From Comamonadaceae bacterium ALPHA2B (GTDB lineage: Bacteria; Pseudomonadota; Gammaproteobacteria; Burkholderiales; Burkholderiaceae_C): a stretch of 64,000 nt of DNA. Shown one piece after another: positions 1 to 9,800 of the stretch. Positions within the stretch are counted from its first letter, which is position 1, and each line of letters starts with the position of its first letter. The position numbers and the translations under genes are program-made. Where the stretch lies: positions 1-64,000 of the forward strand of contig SCOE01000004.1 of assembly GCA_005503065.1 (NCBI GenBank), written 5' to 3'. The notes under the pieces were generated by a model, which was not told the DNA's origin, did no database searches, and was given only the letters and a program-made list of their open reading frames with translations.

Positions 1-50
1 CCGGCTCTTCTCTGCGCCTCCCCCCCCAACCTTTGGTCCTGCCCCACCCG

Positions 51-74
51 TTCGGGCTGAGCCTGTCGAAGCCC
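51..74. repeat. Short interspersed imperfect palindrome
   Basis: The 24 bases beginning TTCGGGCTGAGCC and ending GTCGAAGCCC form an imperfect inverted repeat (TTCGGGCT near AGCCTGTCGAA). From memory, closely similar sequences recur between genes in many high-GC proteobacteria, usually near 3' ends. Only one copy is visible here. The rest of bases 1-118 shows nothing else recognisable. Confidence 0.45.
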
Positions 75-118
75 TGCGCAGCAGTCAAGGCCTTAGAAAG
101 CAGCGGACTCAGAAAGTG

Positions 119-180
119 ACGAACGTGACGAATTCGGCCACAACGCAGACACAGCAAGCGCCACAGCCAGATTGCACTTT
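119..180. repeat. 62-nt interspersed repeat, copy 1
   Basis: This block begins ACGAACGTGACGA and ends GATTGCACTTT. A second block of exactly the same length with the same two ends lies at 26955-27016. Both copies sit just beyond the stop codon of a minus-strand gene. The middle parts differ; the other copy holds a perfect 13-bp inverted repeat. Confidence 0.5.
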
Positions 181-195
181 CCCCAGAAGCCGCGT

Positions 196-1104
196 TCAGT
201 CCGCGGCCACCAGCGCCTCTACATCGCGCGCATAGCGCCCCAGCCGATCCACGGCACGCTCGCGCTGCGCCGGCGTCGTCGTGTTGTGCAGCGCCGCCAG
301 GTTGCGGCAACCCTCATCCTGCAGCGCGAGTTGATGGTCGCGCCACGGGCCGGCCGGCGGCGCGGCGATGCGCTGCACCAGCGCATGGATTGCCGACTGC
401 GCCGCATCGGGCGGCGTGCGCTCGGACTGGAAGCGCCGCAGCATCGCCACGATCTCGGTTTGGCGATCGCGGCGCTCGGCGTCGGCGCGCCTGGCATCGA
501 AGACCGACTCGGCCGTCATCCGCCGCAGCATCGCCCGCTGCTCGGCCTGCAGCGCGCCATAGAAATCCTCATGGCGCTCGAGGAAGCGGCGATAGCGCTT
601 GTCGTGCAGCGCCGCCGTGTCCAGCGACACCCATTCCCTGCGGTACTCGGCATTCACCTTCGCGTACTTGGCCTGTAGATGCTGCAGTTGGGCAGGCGAC
701 AGCGTGACGGCGATCTCGGCCACCGGCGCCTCGGCCCGCGCGGCCGTGGCCAGCAGGCGCCCGCGGATCGCGTCGGCGAATTCGCAGGCCTGCGCCGGCG
801 TGATGTCATTCGGCGCAAGTGCCTGCGCCCGGCGAAGCAGCGCAAGCACCTGCGGGAGTTCCTCGCCGCGGTGCCAGGCGAGCAGGCCGTCCAGCGCTTC
901 GCGCACGCGCAGCGACTGCGCGCCGTCGAAATCCACATACCCGTCGAGCCACCAGTAGCTCACCGTCGGCAGGTTGTTGTAGGCCAGTCGCACGGCACTG
1001 CAGGCACCCAGCAAGGCGGCCAGCAGCAGCACGCCGATAATTTGCAGCTGCCCACGCAGGCGCGGCCCCGCCGGCGCATGCGTCGCGGCGCCTGGCTCGC
1101 TCAT
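196..1104 (-). CDS. DUF6279-family lipoprotein
   Basis: Predicted 302-aa lipoprotein. A short hydrophobic segment ends in the lipobox LLGAC, so the protein should be lipidated at that Cys and anchored in a cell-envelope membrane. The conserved block after the lipobox (YNNLPT, YWWLDGYVDF) is typical of the DUF6279 family, whose function is unknown. The remainder is Arg/Ala-rich and probably helical. I chose the ATG at 1104 because GGAG lies six bases upstream; another in-frame ATG at 1125 would add seven residues. The start lies only 19 bp from the divergent glmU start, so the two promoters must overlap or lie within coding sequence. Confidence 0.8.
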   Translation of the reverse strand: MSEPGAATHAPAGPRLRGQLQIIGVLLLAALLGACSAVRLAYNNLPTVSYWWLDGYVDFDGAQSLRVREALDGLLAWHRGEELPQVLALLRRAQALAPNDITPAQACEFADAIRGRLLATAARAEAPVAEIAVTLSPAQLQHLQAKYAKVNAEYRREWVSLDTAALHDKRYRRFLERHEDFYGALQAEQRAMLRRMTAESVFDARRADAERRDRQTEIVAMLRRFQSERTPPDAAQSAIHALVQRIAAPPAGPWRDHQLALQDEGCRNLAALHNTTTPAQRERAVDRLGRYARDVEALVAAD

Positions 1105-1123
1105 CACCGTCTCCGATCCCGAC

Positions 1124-2653
1124 ATGACCGCTTCATCCCGCAGCACCTCGCCATCGACCCACGCCCGCCCCGAGGCCGGCCCGCTCGCCGTCGTCGTCAT
1201 GGCCGCGGGCAAGGGCACGCGCATGAAGAGCCGGCTGCCCAAAGTGTTGCATCGATTGGCCGGGCAGCCGCTCATTGGCCGTGTGATCGATACGGCCACC
1301 AGGCTGGGTGCGGCGCAGGTCGTCGTCGTCACGGGCCACGGCGCCGAGGAGGTCGAGGGCGCCGTGCGCGGCCTTGCCGGCCCCTCGGTCGCGCTGGACT
1401 TCGCGCGCCAGGAACCGCAGCTGGGCACCGGCCACGCCGTGCAGCAGGCGGTGCCGAAGCTGCCCGATGCGGGCACGGTGCTCGTGCTCTCGGGCGACGT
1501 GCCGCTGATCGCCGAAGACACACTGCGCGCCCTGGTGGCGGCGTGCGGCGGCGAGCGGCTGGCGCTGCTCACCGTCGAGCTGGACGATCCCACCGGCTAC
1601 GGCCGTGTGATCCGGGCCCCTGCGCCTCGGAAGGCCGAGGCGGTCCCCCAAGGGGAGCCGGCCGGCTCGGGAGCGGCCCAGCGCCTGCCGCACGGCGGCC
1701 ATGGCGCGCACGTGCAGGCCATCGTCGAGCACAAGGACGCCAACGAGGCCCAGCGCGCCATCCGCGAGATCTACAGCGGCGTGATGGCCGCGCCGGCCGC
1801 TGCGCTCAAGCGCTGGCTGGGCCGGCTCGGCAACGACAACGCCCAGGGCGAGTACTACCTGACCGACGTGGCACGCATCGCCGCGGAGGAGGGCACCCCC
1901 GTGGTGGCCGAGATGATCGGTGACGCGATGCAGGTCGCGGGCGTCAACAGCCCCTCGCAGCTCGCGGCGCTGGAGCGGACCTGGCAGCGCCGCGAGGCCG
2001 AGCGGCTGATGGATGCGGGCGTGCGCCTGGCCGACCCGGCGCGCTTCGACCTGCGCGGTGAACTCGCCTGCGGGCCGGACGTCGAGATCGACGTCGGCTG
2101 CATCTTCGAAGGCCGCGTGGAACTGGGCGAGGGCGTGCGCATCGGGGCGCACTGCGTGGTCGCCAACGCGCGCATCGCCGCCGGGGCCGTGATCCAGCCC
2201 TTCACCCACATCGACGGTGGCAAGGAAGGCGCGAGCGTCGGCGCCGGCGCGCTCATCGGCCCCTATGCGCGGTTGCGCCCCGGGGCGCAGCTGGGCGCCG
2301 AGGTGCACGTGGGCAACTTCGTCGAGATCAAGAACTCCACCCTGGCCGACGGCGCCAAGGCCAACCATCTGGCCTATCTGGGCGACGCGACCGTGGGCGC
2401 GCGCGTCAACTACGGCGCCGGCAGCATCACCGCCAACTACGACGGCGCCAACAAGCACCGCACCGTCATCGGCGACGACGTGCACGTGGGCAGCAACTGC
2501 GTGCTGGTGGCCCCCATCACCATCGGTGCAGGCGGCACCGTCGGCGGCGGCTCCACCGTGACCAAGAGCACCGAGCCCGGCGCGCTCACCGTGGCACGAG
2601 GGCGGCAGGTGAGCTTCCCGAACTGGCAGCGGCCGAAGAAGGCGCCGAAGTAG
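1124..2653 (+). CDS. glmU: Bifunctional UDP-GlcNAc pyrophosphorylase / glucosamine-1-phosphate acetyltransferase
   Basis: GlmU makes UDP-N-acetylglucosamine for peptidoglycan and lipopolysaccharide by acetylating glucosamine-1-phosphate (C-terminal domain) and then adding UMP (N-terminal domain). The N-terminal nucleotide-binding motif AAGKGTRMKS is at residues 27-36, and the C-terminal half is a left-handed beta-helix of hexapeptide repeats. At 509 residues it is about 50 longer than the E. coli enzyme. About 20 extra residues precede the first strand, and about 33 extra (residues 164-197, Ala/Pro/Gly-rich) lie between GYGRVIR and AIVEHKDA. The latter insertion is encoded by palindromic repeat DNA. 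The frame stays open and both catalytic regions look intact, so the enzyme is probably active. glmS follows in the same region but as a separate unit. Confidence 0.97.
   Translation: MTASSRSTSPSTHARPEAGPLAVVVMAAGKGTRMKSRLPKVLHRLAGQPLIGRVIDTATRLGAAQVVVVTGHGAEEVEGAVRGLAGPSVALDFARQEPQLGTGHAVQQAVPKLPDAGTVLVLSGDVPLIAEDTLRALVAACGGERLALLTVELDDPTGYGRVIRAPAPRKAEAVPQGEPAGSGAAQRLPHGGHGAHVQAIVEHKDANEAQRAIREIYSGVMAAPAAALKRWLGRLGNDNAQGEYYLTDVARIAAEEGTPVVAEMIGDAMQVAGVNSPSQLAALERTWQRREAERLMDAGVRLADPARFDLRGELACGPDVEIDVGCIFEGRVELGEGVRIGAHCVVANARIAAGAVIQPFTHIDGGKEGASVGAGALIGPYARLRPGAQLGAEVHVGNFVEIKNSTLADGAKANHLAYLGDATVGARVNYGAGSITANYDGANKHRTVIGDDVHVGSNCVLVAPITIGAGGTVGGGSTVTKSTEPGALTVARGRQVSFPNWQRPKKAPK
1616..1720. 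repeat. Palindromic element inserted in frame in glmU
   Basis: This stretch holds two adjacent hairpins: GCCTCGG/CCGAGGC (1624-1630 with 1635-1641) and CCCC/GGGG (1646-1649 with 1652-1655), followed by further GC-rich inverted pieces. The layout (GGAAGGC-type hairpin, then a C-run/G-run hairpin) resembles the repeat units at 43233-43430. It is translated as an extra loop of GlmU. Confidence 0.6.
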
Positions 2654-2695
2654 CGCGCCGCAGCCCGGCGTGCAATCGCTAAGCAAGGGCGCGCT

Positions 2696-3193
2696 TCAGC
2701 GGGTGGCGCCGCTGCCGGCGCCCGGCAGCGGCAGCCGCGGCTCGAACTTCGCCCGCTTGACGCTGAAGAAGGCCTTGACGTTGCGCACGTTGGCGTCGCT
2801 GGTGAAGAGCCGCTGCGCCAGCGCCTGGTAGGCCGGCATGTCGCGCACCGTGACGACGAGGATGAAGTCCGGCCCCGGCGAGACGCGCCAGCACTGCTGC
2901 ACGGCTTCGTCGGGCGCGACGCGGGCTTCGAAAGCGTCGAGCGCGCCGGCGTCCTGGCGGTCGAGCGAGATTTCCACCAGCGCCGTGAGCGTGACGGCCA
3001 GGCGGTCGGCCGCCAGCAGCGCGACCTCGCGCTCGATCAGCCCGGCCTGCCGAAGGCGCTGCACGCGACGCAGGCAGGTGGCGGGCGAGAGGTGCGTGTC
3101 GAGCGCCAACTGCTGGTTGGTGCGCGAGGCATCGCGCTGAAGGGCATCGAGCAGGCGCCAGTCGATCGCATCCAGGTTGATTTCTTCCGACAT
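2696..3193 (-). CDS. Lrp/AsnC-family transcriptional regulator
   Basis: 165-aa leucine-responsive-type regulator. The N-terminal third carries the winged helix-turn-helix ([14 protein letters not shown], then [17 protein letters not shown]). The C-terminal two thirds match the RAM/AsnC ligand-binding domain, where amino acids usually bind and octamers form. It is divergent from glmS with 135 bp between starts, and converges on glmU. The start at 3193 fits the family, although no clear Shine-Dalgarno sequence precedes it; a start at 3220 would add nine residues. An inverted repeat ATGAA-ATA-TTCAT just upstream suggests autoregulation, as is common in this family. The ligand and targets cannot be read from the sequence. 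Confidence 0.9.
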   Translation of the reverse strand: MSEEINLDAIDWRLLDALQRDASRTNQQLALDTHLSPATCLRRVQRLRQAGLIEREVALLAADRLAVTLTALVEISLDRQDAGALDAFEARVAPDEAVQQCWRVSPGPDFILVVTVRDMPAYQALAQRLFTSDANVRNVKAFFSVKRAKFEPRLPLPGAGSGATR

Positions 3194-3203
3194 GGAGGCA
3201 ATT

Positions 3204-3216
3204 ATGAAATATTCAT
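3204..3216. promoter_or_regulatory. Candidate Lrp-type operator
   Basis: ATGAA-ATA-TTCAT is a perfect inverted repeat in the AT-rich stretch between the Lrp/AsnC gene and glmS, 11 bases upstream of the regulator start. AT-rich palindromes of this size are typical Lrp/AsnC sites. The assignment rests on position and symmetry only. Confidence 0.4.
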
Positions 3217-3328
3217 TCAATTGCCGGTGTTGGCGGACGAATCAGCCATATTCATCGAGATAACGAAAGAAAAATTCAAGTGGGACGGCCTACGATCCCA
3301 TCCAAGTCAGCTTTCCAAGGAATCCACC

Positions 3329-5203
<1,875 letters not shown>

Positions 5204-5444
5204 CCGGCATGCACTTGGCTTGAAGCGGCGCTGGCCACCGTGCGCGACCGCCTTGCGCATGCGGAAGCTGCCTGCCGCCGGTCCTACGCAGGAATGGCCC
5301 CGTTCCAGGGACGGCAGGGTTCCGCGTTCGAGCCGACCGGGCCGGCTGCACAAATGTTTCTTCCACGCGGTGAAATTTCACACTCGTTGCACAACCGGCT
5401 GAACGGTAGCGGGAAGATGACTGCGTACGTACTAACATCGCCGC

Positions 5445-5642
5445 ATGGACTTCCCGTCTCCCGACACTTCCGAGTACGCCGCGCTGATGGACTTCATGGC
5501 CACGGGCGGGCGCGACCGGAGTTCGCTCAAGCCGGGGCAGGATCCGAGGCCGGCGGTGCGTCATGCGCTGCAGCGCCGGGCCCGGGCCATGGCGCAGGCG
5601 CTCCTCGTGATGGCGCGCCTGCGTGCCCGAAGGGCCGGCTGA
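5445..5642 (+). CDS. Small hypothetical protein (65 aa)
   Basis: A short frame of 65 residues with an acidic N-terminal half (DFPSPDTSEYAALMDFMA) and a very basic C-terminal half (RRARAMAQ, RLRARRAG). There is no signal peptide, membrane segment or recognised domain. It sits alone between glmS and the convergent DUF2591 gene. No Shine-Dalgarno sequence is evident, so it could be a chance frame; the change from acidic start to amphipathic basic tail is the only point in its favour. The 240 bases between glmS and this frame hold no other feature I can support. Confidence 0.4.
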   Translation: MDFPSPDTSEYAALMDFMATGGRDRSSLKPGQDPRPAVRHALQRRARAMAQALLVMARLRARRAG

Positions 5643-5654
5643 GCGCCGCACACC

Positions 5655-6026
5655 TCAGGCGCCGAAGGAGCGCAGCCTCACTTCCTCTTCGGTGAAACGG
5701 CTGCGCACGTAGACGCGCATCGCCGCCACCAGCGGCAATTCACCGCGAGAAAACCACGTCACATCGGCGCGCCGCAGCATTGCCTCGAAAGCGGGCGGGC
5801 TTCCGCGGATCCACAGGTCGCGCAGTGCGATGTGTTCGCGATCGATGATCAGGTTTGCCAGCGCCCAGTCTGTGCTGGGGCTGTAGGGCCTGACCTCGGT
5901 GCGATCGACCCAGCGGGCGAGGCACACCAAGAAGCCGTCGACAGTGTCCACCCGGATGTCGCACAGGCCCTGTGCCCGCGCCACCCAGGCGTCGAGCAGG
6001 GCCCCGCCGAGATCGTGGATCTCCAT
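5655..6026 (-). CDS. DUF2591 (NinX-like) family protein
   Basis: 123-aa soluble protein. The order LLDAWVARAQGL, YSPSTDWALANLIIDRE and a C-terminal AAMRVYVRSRF matches the DUF2591 family, which includes phage NinX-like proteins of unknown function. In betaproteobacteria such genes also occur outside prophages. The conserved PSTDW followed by an aliphatic stretch and a charged residue is the strongest clue. I chose the ATG at 6026; an in-frame TTG at 6062 would add 12 residues and has GGAGG only in the wrong place. No other phage genes are nearby, so it looks like a solitary gene rather than part of a prophage. Confidence 0.7.
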   Translation of the reverse strand: MEIHDLGGALLDAWVARAQGLCDIRVDTVDGFLVCLARWVDRTEVRPYSPSTDWALANLIIDREHIALRDLWIRGSPPAFEAMLRRADVTWFSRGELPLVAAMRVYVRSRFTEEEVRLRSFGA

Positions 6027-6079
6027 GCGCGCTGCGGGCCGTCCGCCTCCGGAATTCGGCAAAGCTGACCTGTGCCGGT

Positions 6080-6457
6080 TCAGCGCGGCATCGGAACGGT
6101 GGTCACGGTTTCACGGATCAGGCCGCCGCCGAGCACGCTGCCATCGATGCTGGTCTGGCCGGTGCCCAGGATGCGCGCTTCGCATTCGGCGCGCTCGGCC
6201 GGCGGATGCAGACCGCAGCGAGCCAGCGCGTTGGCACGGTAGTCGGGCGCGGTGGTCAGCGTGCCCTGGCGCGCGGCCTGGCGAGCCGCACCGGCTTCGC
6301 GCAGGCAGGCCGCCCGGTCCTGCTGGATGTGGTCGCAGATCGCGCGTTCCTGCTGGTAGGTGCTGTCCAGGCCGCGCGGCGGAGCCGCCAGGGCGGCAGT
6401 GCTCAGGCCCACGCCCAGGCAGAGTGCGGCGGCCGTACGGGAAAGCAGATGCTTCAT
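6080..6457 (-). CDS. Small secreted protein, paralogue of next gene
   Basis: 125-aa protein with a clear signal peptide (basic start, Leu/Ala-rich core, AALA-AP cleavage region). The mature part is about 100 residues with Cys residues spaced as ICDHIQQDRAACLREAG, ARCGL and AECEAR, suggesting disulfides in the periplasm. The C-terminus GSVLGGGLIRETVT is shared almost exactly with the next gene upstream, so the two are tandem duplicates. I recognise no family with known function. It is probably co-transcribed with its neighbour, which ends 78 bp upstream. Confidence 0.75.
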   Translation of the reverse strand: MKHLLSRTAAALCLGVGLSTAALAAPPRGLDSTYQQERAICDHIQQDRAACLREAGAARQAARQGTLTTAPDYRANALARCGLHPPAERAECEARILGTGQTSIDGSVLGGGLIRETVTTVPMPR

Positions 6458-6535
6458 GGGAACTCCTTTGTCTTATGGGAATGGAATGGCTTGGAGCGGG
6501 CCGCGGCGCCGAGGTTCTCGGCGACCGCGCCGGCG

Positions 6536-6919
6536 TCACTTGGCGGGGATCGGCGTGACCGTTTCGCGGATCACGCCGCCGCCCATGACGCTGCCCTGCG
6601 TCGAACTCGCGCCGCTGCCGCGCACGCGCGCTTCGCAGTCGGCGCGGTCCGCAGCCGGCTGCGCCTGGCAGCGGGCGAGGGCATTCTGGTCGTAGGTGGC
6701 GCCGCTGGCGCTGGTGAGCCCGCCACGCTGCGCTTCCTGCCGCGCGGCGCCGGCCTCGCGCTGGCAGGCGGCCTTGTCCTGCTGGACACCGTCGCACTTC
6801 GCCTTGTCGGCGGCGACGCTGCCCTGGGCGCCGGCGAGGGTGGCAGCTGCGCCGAGCACCATCGCGGCGAGGAGGCGGGGTGCAGTTCGGCGTGGGGTGG
6901 ATGCACGGGTGGCGGTCAT
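6536..6919 (-). CDS. Small secreted protein, tandem paralogue
   Basis: 127-aa protein with a signal peptide after a basic, Thr/Arg-rich start. The mature part mirrors its neighbour: KCDGVQQDKAACQREAGAARQ, ARCQAQ, DCEARV and GSVMGGGVIRETVTPIP. Cys pattern and C-terminal tail are kept while the central linker varies, which suggests selection on the disulfide framework and tail. Function is unknown. The region between this gene and cphA (6920-7194) holds a 5-7-5 repeat and a terminator, but no further gene. Confidence 0.75.
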   Translation of the reverse strand: MTATRASTPRRTAPRLLAAMVLGAAATLAGAQGSVAADKAKCDGVQQDKAACQREAGAARQEAQRGGLTSASGATYDQNALARCQAQPAADRADCEARVRGSGASSTQGSVMGGGVIRETVTPIPAK

Positions 6920-7102
6920 CGGCAGTTTCTCCTCAATGCCTCGGCATGGGCGGCGGAAGTCGCACGCTCACATGGCTCGGGAGGCGGTGCTGCAGTGTGC
7001 GCCGTGCGGCGCGCCCGGGGCTGTGGGACAAGGCGGGCCAGGCCGCACAGGCCGCGGCGTCGATCCGTGTCGGACATCTCCCGCAAGCAGGCGGGATGTG
7101 AT

Positions 7103-7157
7103 GCTATGGAAACGATAGCTGCTGGCGCCCGCCCCGCAAGCGCCGGTGGCCCATTGG
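7103..7157 (+). repeat. 5-7-5 interspersed repeat, copy A
   Basis: The head is GCTAT-ggaaacg-ATAGC (5-bp arms, 7-nt loop), followed by the GC-rich tail GCTGGCGCCCGCCCCGCAAG and a GGTGGCCCA end. The same head spacing and tail character occur at six other sites in the window. This copy is intergenic. Confidence 0.65.
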
Positions 7158-7163
7158 GGCATG

Positions 7164-7189
7164 AAAAAGCGGCGCATGTGCGGCGCCGC
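7164..7189 (-). terminator. Intrinsic terminator after cphA
   Basis: Read on the minus strand, GCGGCGC and GCGCCGC pair around a 7-nt loop (7183-7189 with 7169-7175), followed by five T residues. It lies six bases beyond the cphA stop codon. Confidence 0.7.
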
Positions 7190-7194
7190 CGGCC

Positions 7195-9765
7195 TCAGCC
7201 TGCGGCGATGCGCCGGGCCAGGTGCGCCAGCGCCTCCTCGACCTGGTCGACCAGGATCAGCGACAGGTCGCCTGGCCGCAGGCGGTCGAGCGCCTCGTCG
7301 ATGGCGACGAATTCGCCACGGATCTCGTCGACGCGCTGCGTGCGGCTCGCGCCTTCGAGGCCCTGGCGCAGCAGGGCGATCACCTCGCCGTCCGCGCGGC
7401 CGCGCTGGGCGGCGTCCTGGTAGAGGATGACCTCGTCGAAGGCCGCGCCGAGGATGCCGGTCTGGTCGCGGATGTCGCTGTCGCGCCGGTCGCCGGCACC
7501 GCTGATGACCACCGACCGGCGTTGGGCGGGCAGGGTGTCGACGGCGGCGACCAGCGCCTTCATCGCGTCGGTGTTGTGGCCGTAGTCGGCGATCACCGTG
7601 GCGCCGCGGAACTCCATCATGTTGAAACGGCCGGGCACGCCCGCGGCGTCGTTCTTGAAGCTGGCCATGCCGCTGCGGATCGTGTCCCAGTCCAGGCCCA
7701 CGGCCCAGGCCGCAGCCACGGCCGCCATGGCGTTCTCGACCTGGAAGGGCAGTGTTCCGCCGCGGGTAAAGGGCACGTCGCGCAGCGGCACGCGCTCGCG
7801 CCAGCTGCCTTCCGCGGCGACGATGGTGTCGCGGTCGACGTAGACGGTGCGGCGGCCCTGCGCGCGGTGCGTCGCCATCACCGGGTGCTGGCGGTCGGCC
7901 GCGAAGTAGATGACGCTGCCGGGGCAGGACACCGCCATGGCCGCCACGTTGGGGTCGGCGGCGTTGAGCACCGCATAGCCATCAGGCGCCACGTTGCGCA
8001 CGATCACGCGCTTGAGCACCGCCAGTTCCTCGACCGAATTGATGTAGTTCAGTCCCAGGTGGTCGCCGCTGCCGATGTTGGTCACTACCGCCACCGTGCA
8101 GCGGTCGAAGCCCAGGCCTTCGCGCAGGATGCCGCCTCGCGCCACCTCGAACACGGCCGCCTCCACGTCGGGGTGCAGCAGCACGTTGCGGGCACTCTTG
8201 GGGCCGGAGCAGTCGCCGCTGTCGGTCTGGCGGCCATCGACGTACACGCCGTCGGTGTTGGTCATGCCCGTGACCATGCCGCTGGACATGAAGAGGTGGT
8301 TGACCAGGCGGGCGGTGGTGGTCTTGCCATTGGTGCCCGTGACCGCGACCACCGGGATGCGGCCGTTGTCGCCGTCGGCGAAGAGCTGGTCCATCACCGC
8401 CTCGCCCACCGCGCGGCCGCGGCCGAACGATGGGCTGATGTGCATGCGCAGCCCGGGCGCGGCATTCACCTCGACGATGCCGCCGTGCTGGTCCTCGAGC
8501 GGGCGGATGACGTTCTCGCAGACCATGTCGACGCCGCAGATGTGCAGGCCGACCATCTGCGCCGCGTCGACGGCGCGGGCCGCGATCTCCGGGTGCACGG
8601 TGTCGGTCACGTCAGTCGCGGTGCCGCCGGTGGACAGGTTCGCGTTGTTGCGCAGCACCACGCGCTGGCCCAGTTCCGGCACGCTCTCGGGGGTCAAACC
8701 CTGCGCCTCGAGCCGGCCGATGGCGATGTCGTCCAGCCGGATCTTCGTCAGCGAGGTCGCGTGGCCCTCGCCGCGGCGCGGGTCCTGGTTCACCACCTCG
8801 ACCAGCTGGCGCACGGTGCTCGTGCCGTCGCCGATCACCTGCGGCGGATCGCGCCGCGCGGCCGCCACCAGCCTGTCGCCGACCACCAGCAGGCGGAAGT
8901 CGAAGCCGGGCAGGAACTTCTCGACCATCACCTCGCCGTAATGCGCGGCCGAGGCATAGGCGGCGTCGAACTGCTCGCGCGAGGTGATGTTCACCGTCAC
9001 GCCCTTGCCCTGGTTGCCGTCCTGCGGCTTGGTCACCACGGGCAGGCCGATCTCCAGCGCGGCGGCCCAGCCGTCCTCCAAGTCGCTCACCGGGCGGCCC
9101 AGCGGCACCGGCACGCCGGCGGCATTGAGCAGCTGCTTGGTGAGTTCCTTGTCCTGCGCGATCGATTCGGCCACGCCGCTGGTGCTGTCGACCTCGGCGG
9201 CCTGGATGCGGCGCTGCTTGGCGCCCCAGCCGAACTGCACCAGGCTGCCGCGCGTGAGCCGCCGGTAGGGAATGCCGCGCGCCACGGCCGCCTCGACGAT
9301 CGAGCCCGTGCTCGGGCCCAGGCGTTCGTCCTCGTCGAGCTCGCGCAGTTCGGTGATGGCGGCCTGCGCATCGAAGTGGCCCTGTTCGCCCAGCGCGGCG
9401 GCGATGAGCTGCTCGGCCAGCTTCACGGCGCGGCGGCCCACGGCTTCTTCGGTGTACTGAACCGCTACTTGGTAAACGCCGTCTTCCGTGGTGCGGGTGG
9501 TGTGGCCGAAGGCGACCTGGCAGCCGGCCTGGGCCTGCAGGGCGAGCGCGGCGTTCTCCAGCACGTGGGCCAGCGCCAGCGGCTGGCCCAGCACGATGGG
9601 GTGCAGCTCGCCGATGGTGGGGAAGAGTGCGCGCAAGCGAGGCTCGAAGCCCGGCAGTTGCTCGATGGCGTTTTCGGGGCCCCGGCAGGCGACGATCGCC
9701 TCGATGGCCGTGTGGCGGCTCCAGAGGTTGGGGCCGCGCAGGGCCCGGATGCGGGTGATTTCCAT
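7195..9765 (-). CDS. cphA: Cyanophycin synthetase (CphA1 type)
   Basis: Makes cyanophycin, a storage polymer of an aspartate backbone with arginine side chains, from Asp, Arg and ATP. At 856 aa it has the full three-part design: an N-terminal domain (1-~200), an ATP-grasp domain (KPQDGNQGKGV near residue 243, EVNAAPGLRMH) for backbone extension, and a Mur-ligase-like domain with intact P-loop GTNGKTTT near residue 475 for arginine addition. It lies 35 bp downstream of the paralogue cphA' and ends at a terminator, so the two form one operon. Start ATG at 9765 gives MEITRIRALRGPNLW, the usual family start. Product should accumulate as insoluble granules in the cytoplasm. Confidence 0.95.
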   Translation of the reverse strand: MEITRIRALRGPNLWSRHTAIEAIVACRGPENAIEQLPGFEPRLRALFPTIGELHPIVLGQPLALAHVLENAALALQAQAGCQVAFGHTTRTTEDGVYQVAVQYTEEAVGRRAVKLAEQLIAAALGEQGHFDAQAAITELRELDEDERLGPSTGSIVEAAVARGIPYRRLTRGSLVQFGWGAKQRRIQAAEVDSTSGVAESIAQDKELTKQLLNAAGVPVPLGRPVSDLEDGWAAALEIGLPVVTKPQDGNQGKGVTVNITSREQFDAAYASAAHYGEVMVEKFLPGFDFRLLVVGDRLVAAARRDPPQVIGDGTSTVRQLVEVVNQDPRRGEGHATSLTKIRLDDIAIGRLEAQGLTPESVPELGQRVVLRNNANLSTGGTATDVTDTVHPEIAARAVDAAQMVGLHICGVDMVCENVIRPLEDQHGGIVEVNAAPGLRMHISPSFGRGRAVGEAVMDQLFADGDNGRIPVVAVTGTNGKTTTARLVNHLFMSSGMVTGMTNTDGVYVDGRQTDSGDCSGPKSARNVLLHPDVEAAVFEVARGGILREGLGFDRCTVAVVTNIGSGDHLGLNYINSVEELAVLKRVIVRNVAPDGYAVLNAADPNVAAMAVSCPGSVIYFAADRQHPVMATHRAQGRRTVYVDRDTIVAAEGSWRERVPLRDVPFTRGGTLPFQVENAMAAVAAAWAVGLDWDTIRSGMASFKNDAAGVPGRFNMMEFRGATVIADYGHNTDAMKALVAAVDTLPAQRRSVVISGAGDRRDSDIRDQTGILGAAFDEVILYQDAAQRGRADGEVIALLRQGLEGASRTQRVDEIRGEFVAIDEALDRLRPGDLSLILVDQVEEALAHLARRIAAG

Positions 9766-9800
9766 GGTGGGAGGGGCTTCTCGGGGGCCGGCGCGGCGCC

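Noticed and set aside
1133..2686. 517-residue open frame antisense to glmU
   Set aside because: It has the low-complexity His/Arg/Gly/Asp-rich composition of an antisense shadow in high-GC DNA and no recognisable domain.
5655..6026. NinX-like gene as evidence of a prophage
   Set aside because: No integrase, capsid, tail or lysis genes nearby, and the flanks are ordinary chromosomal genes.
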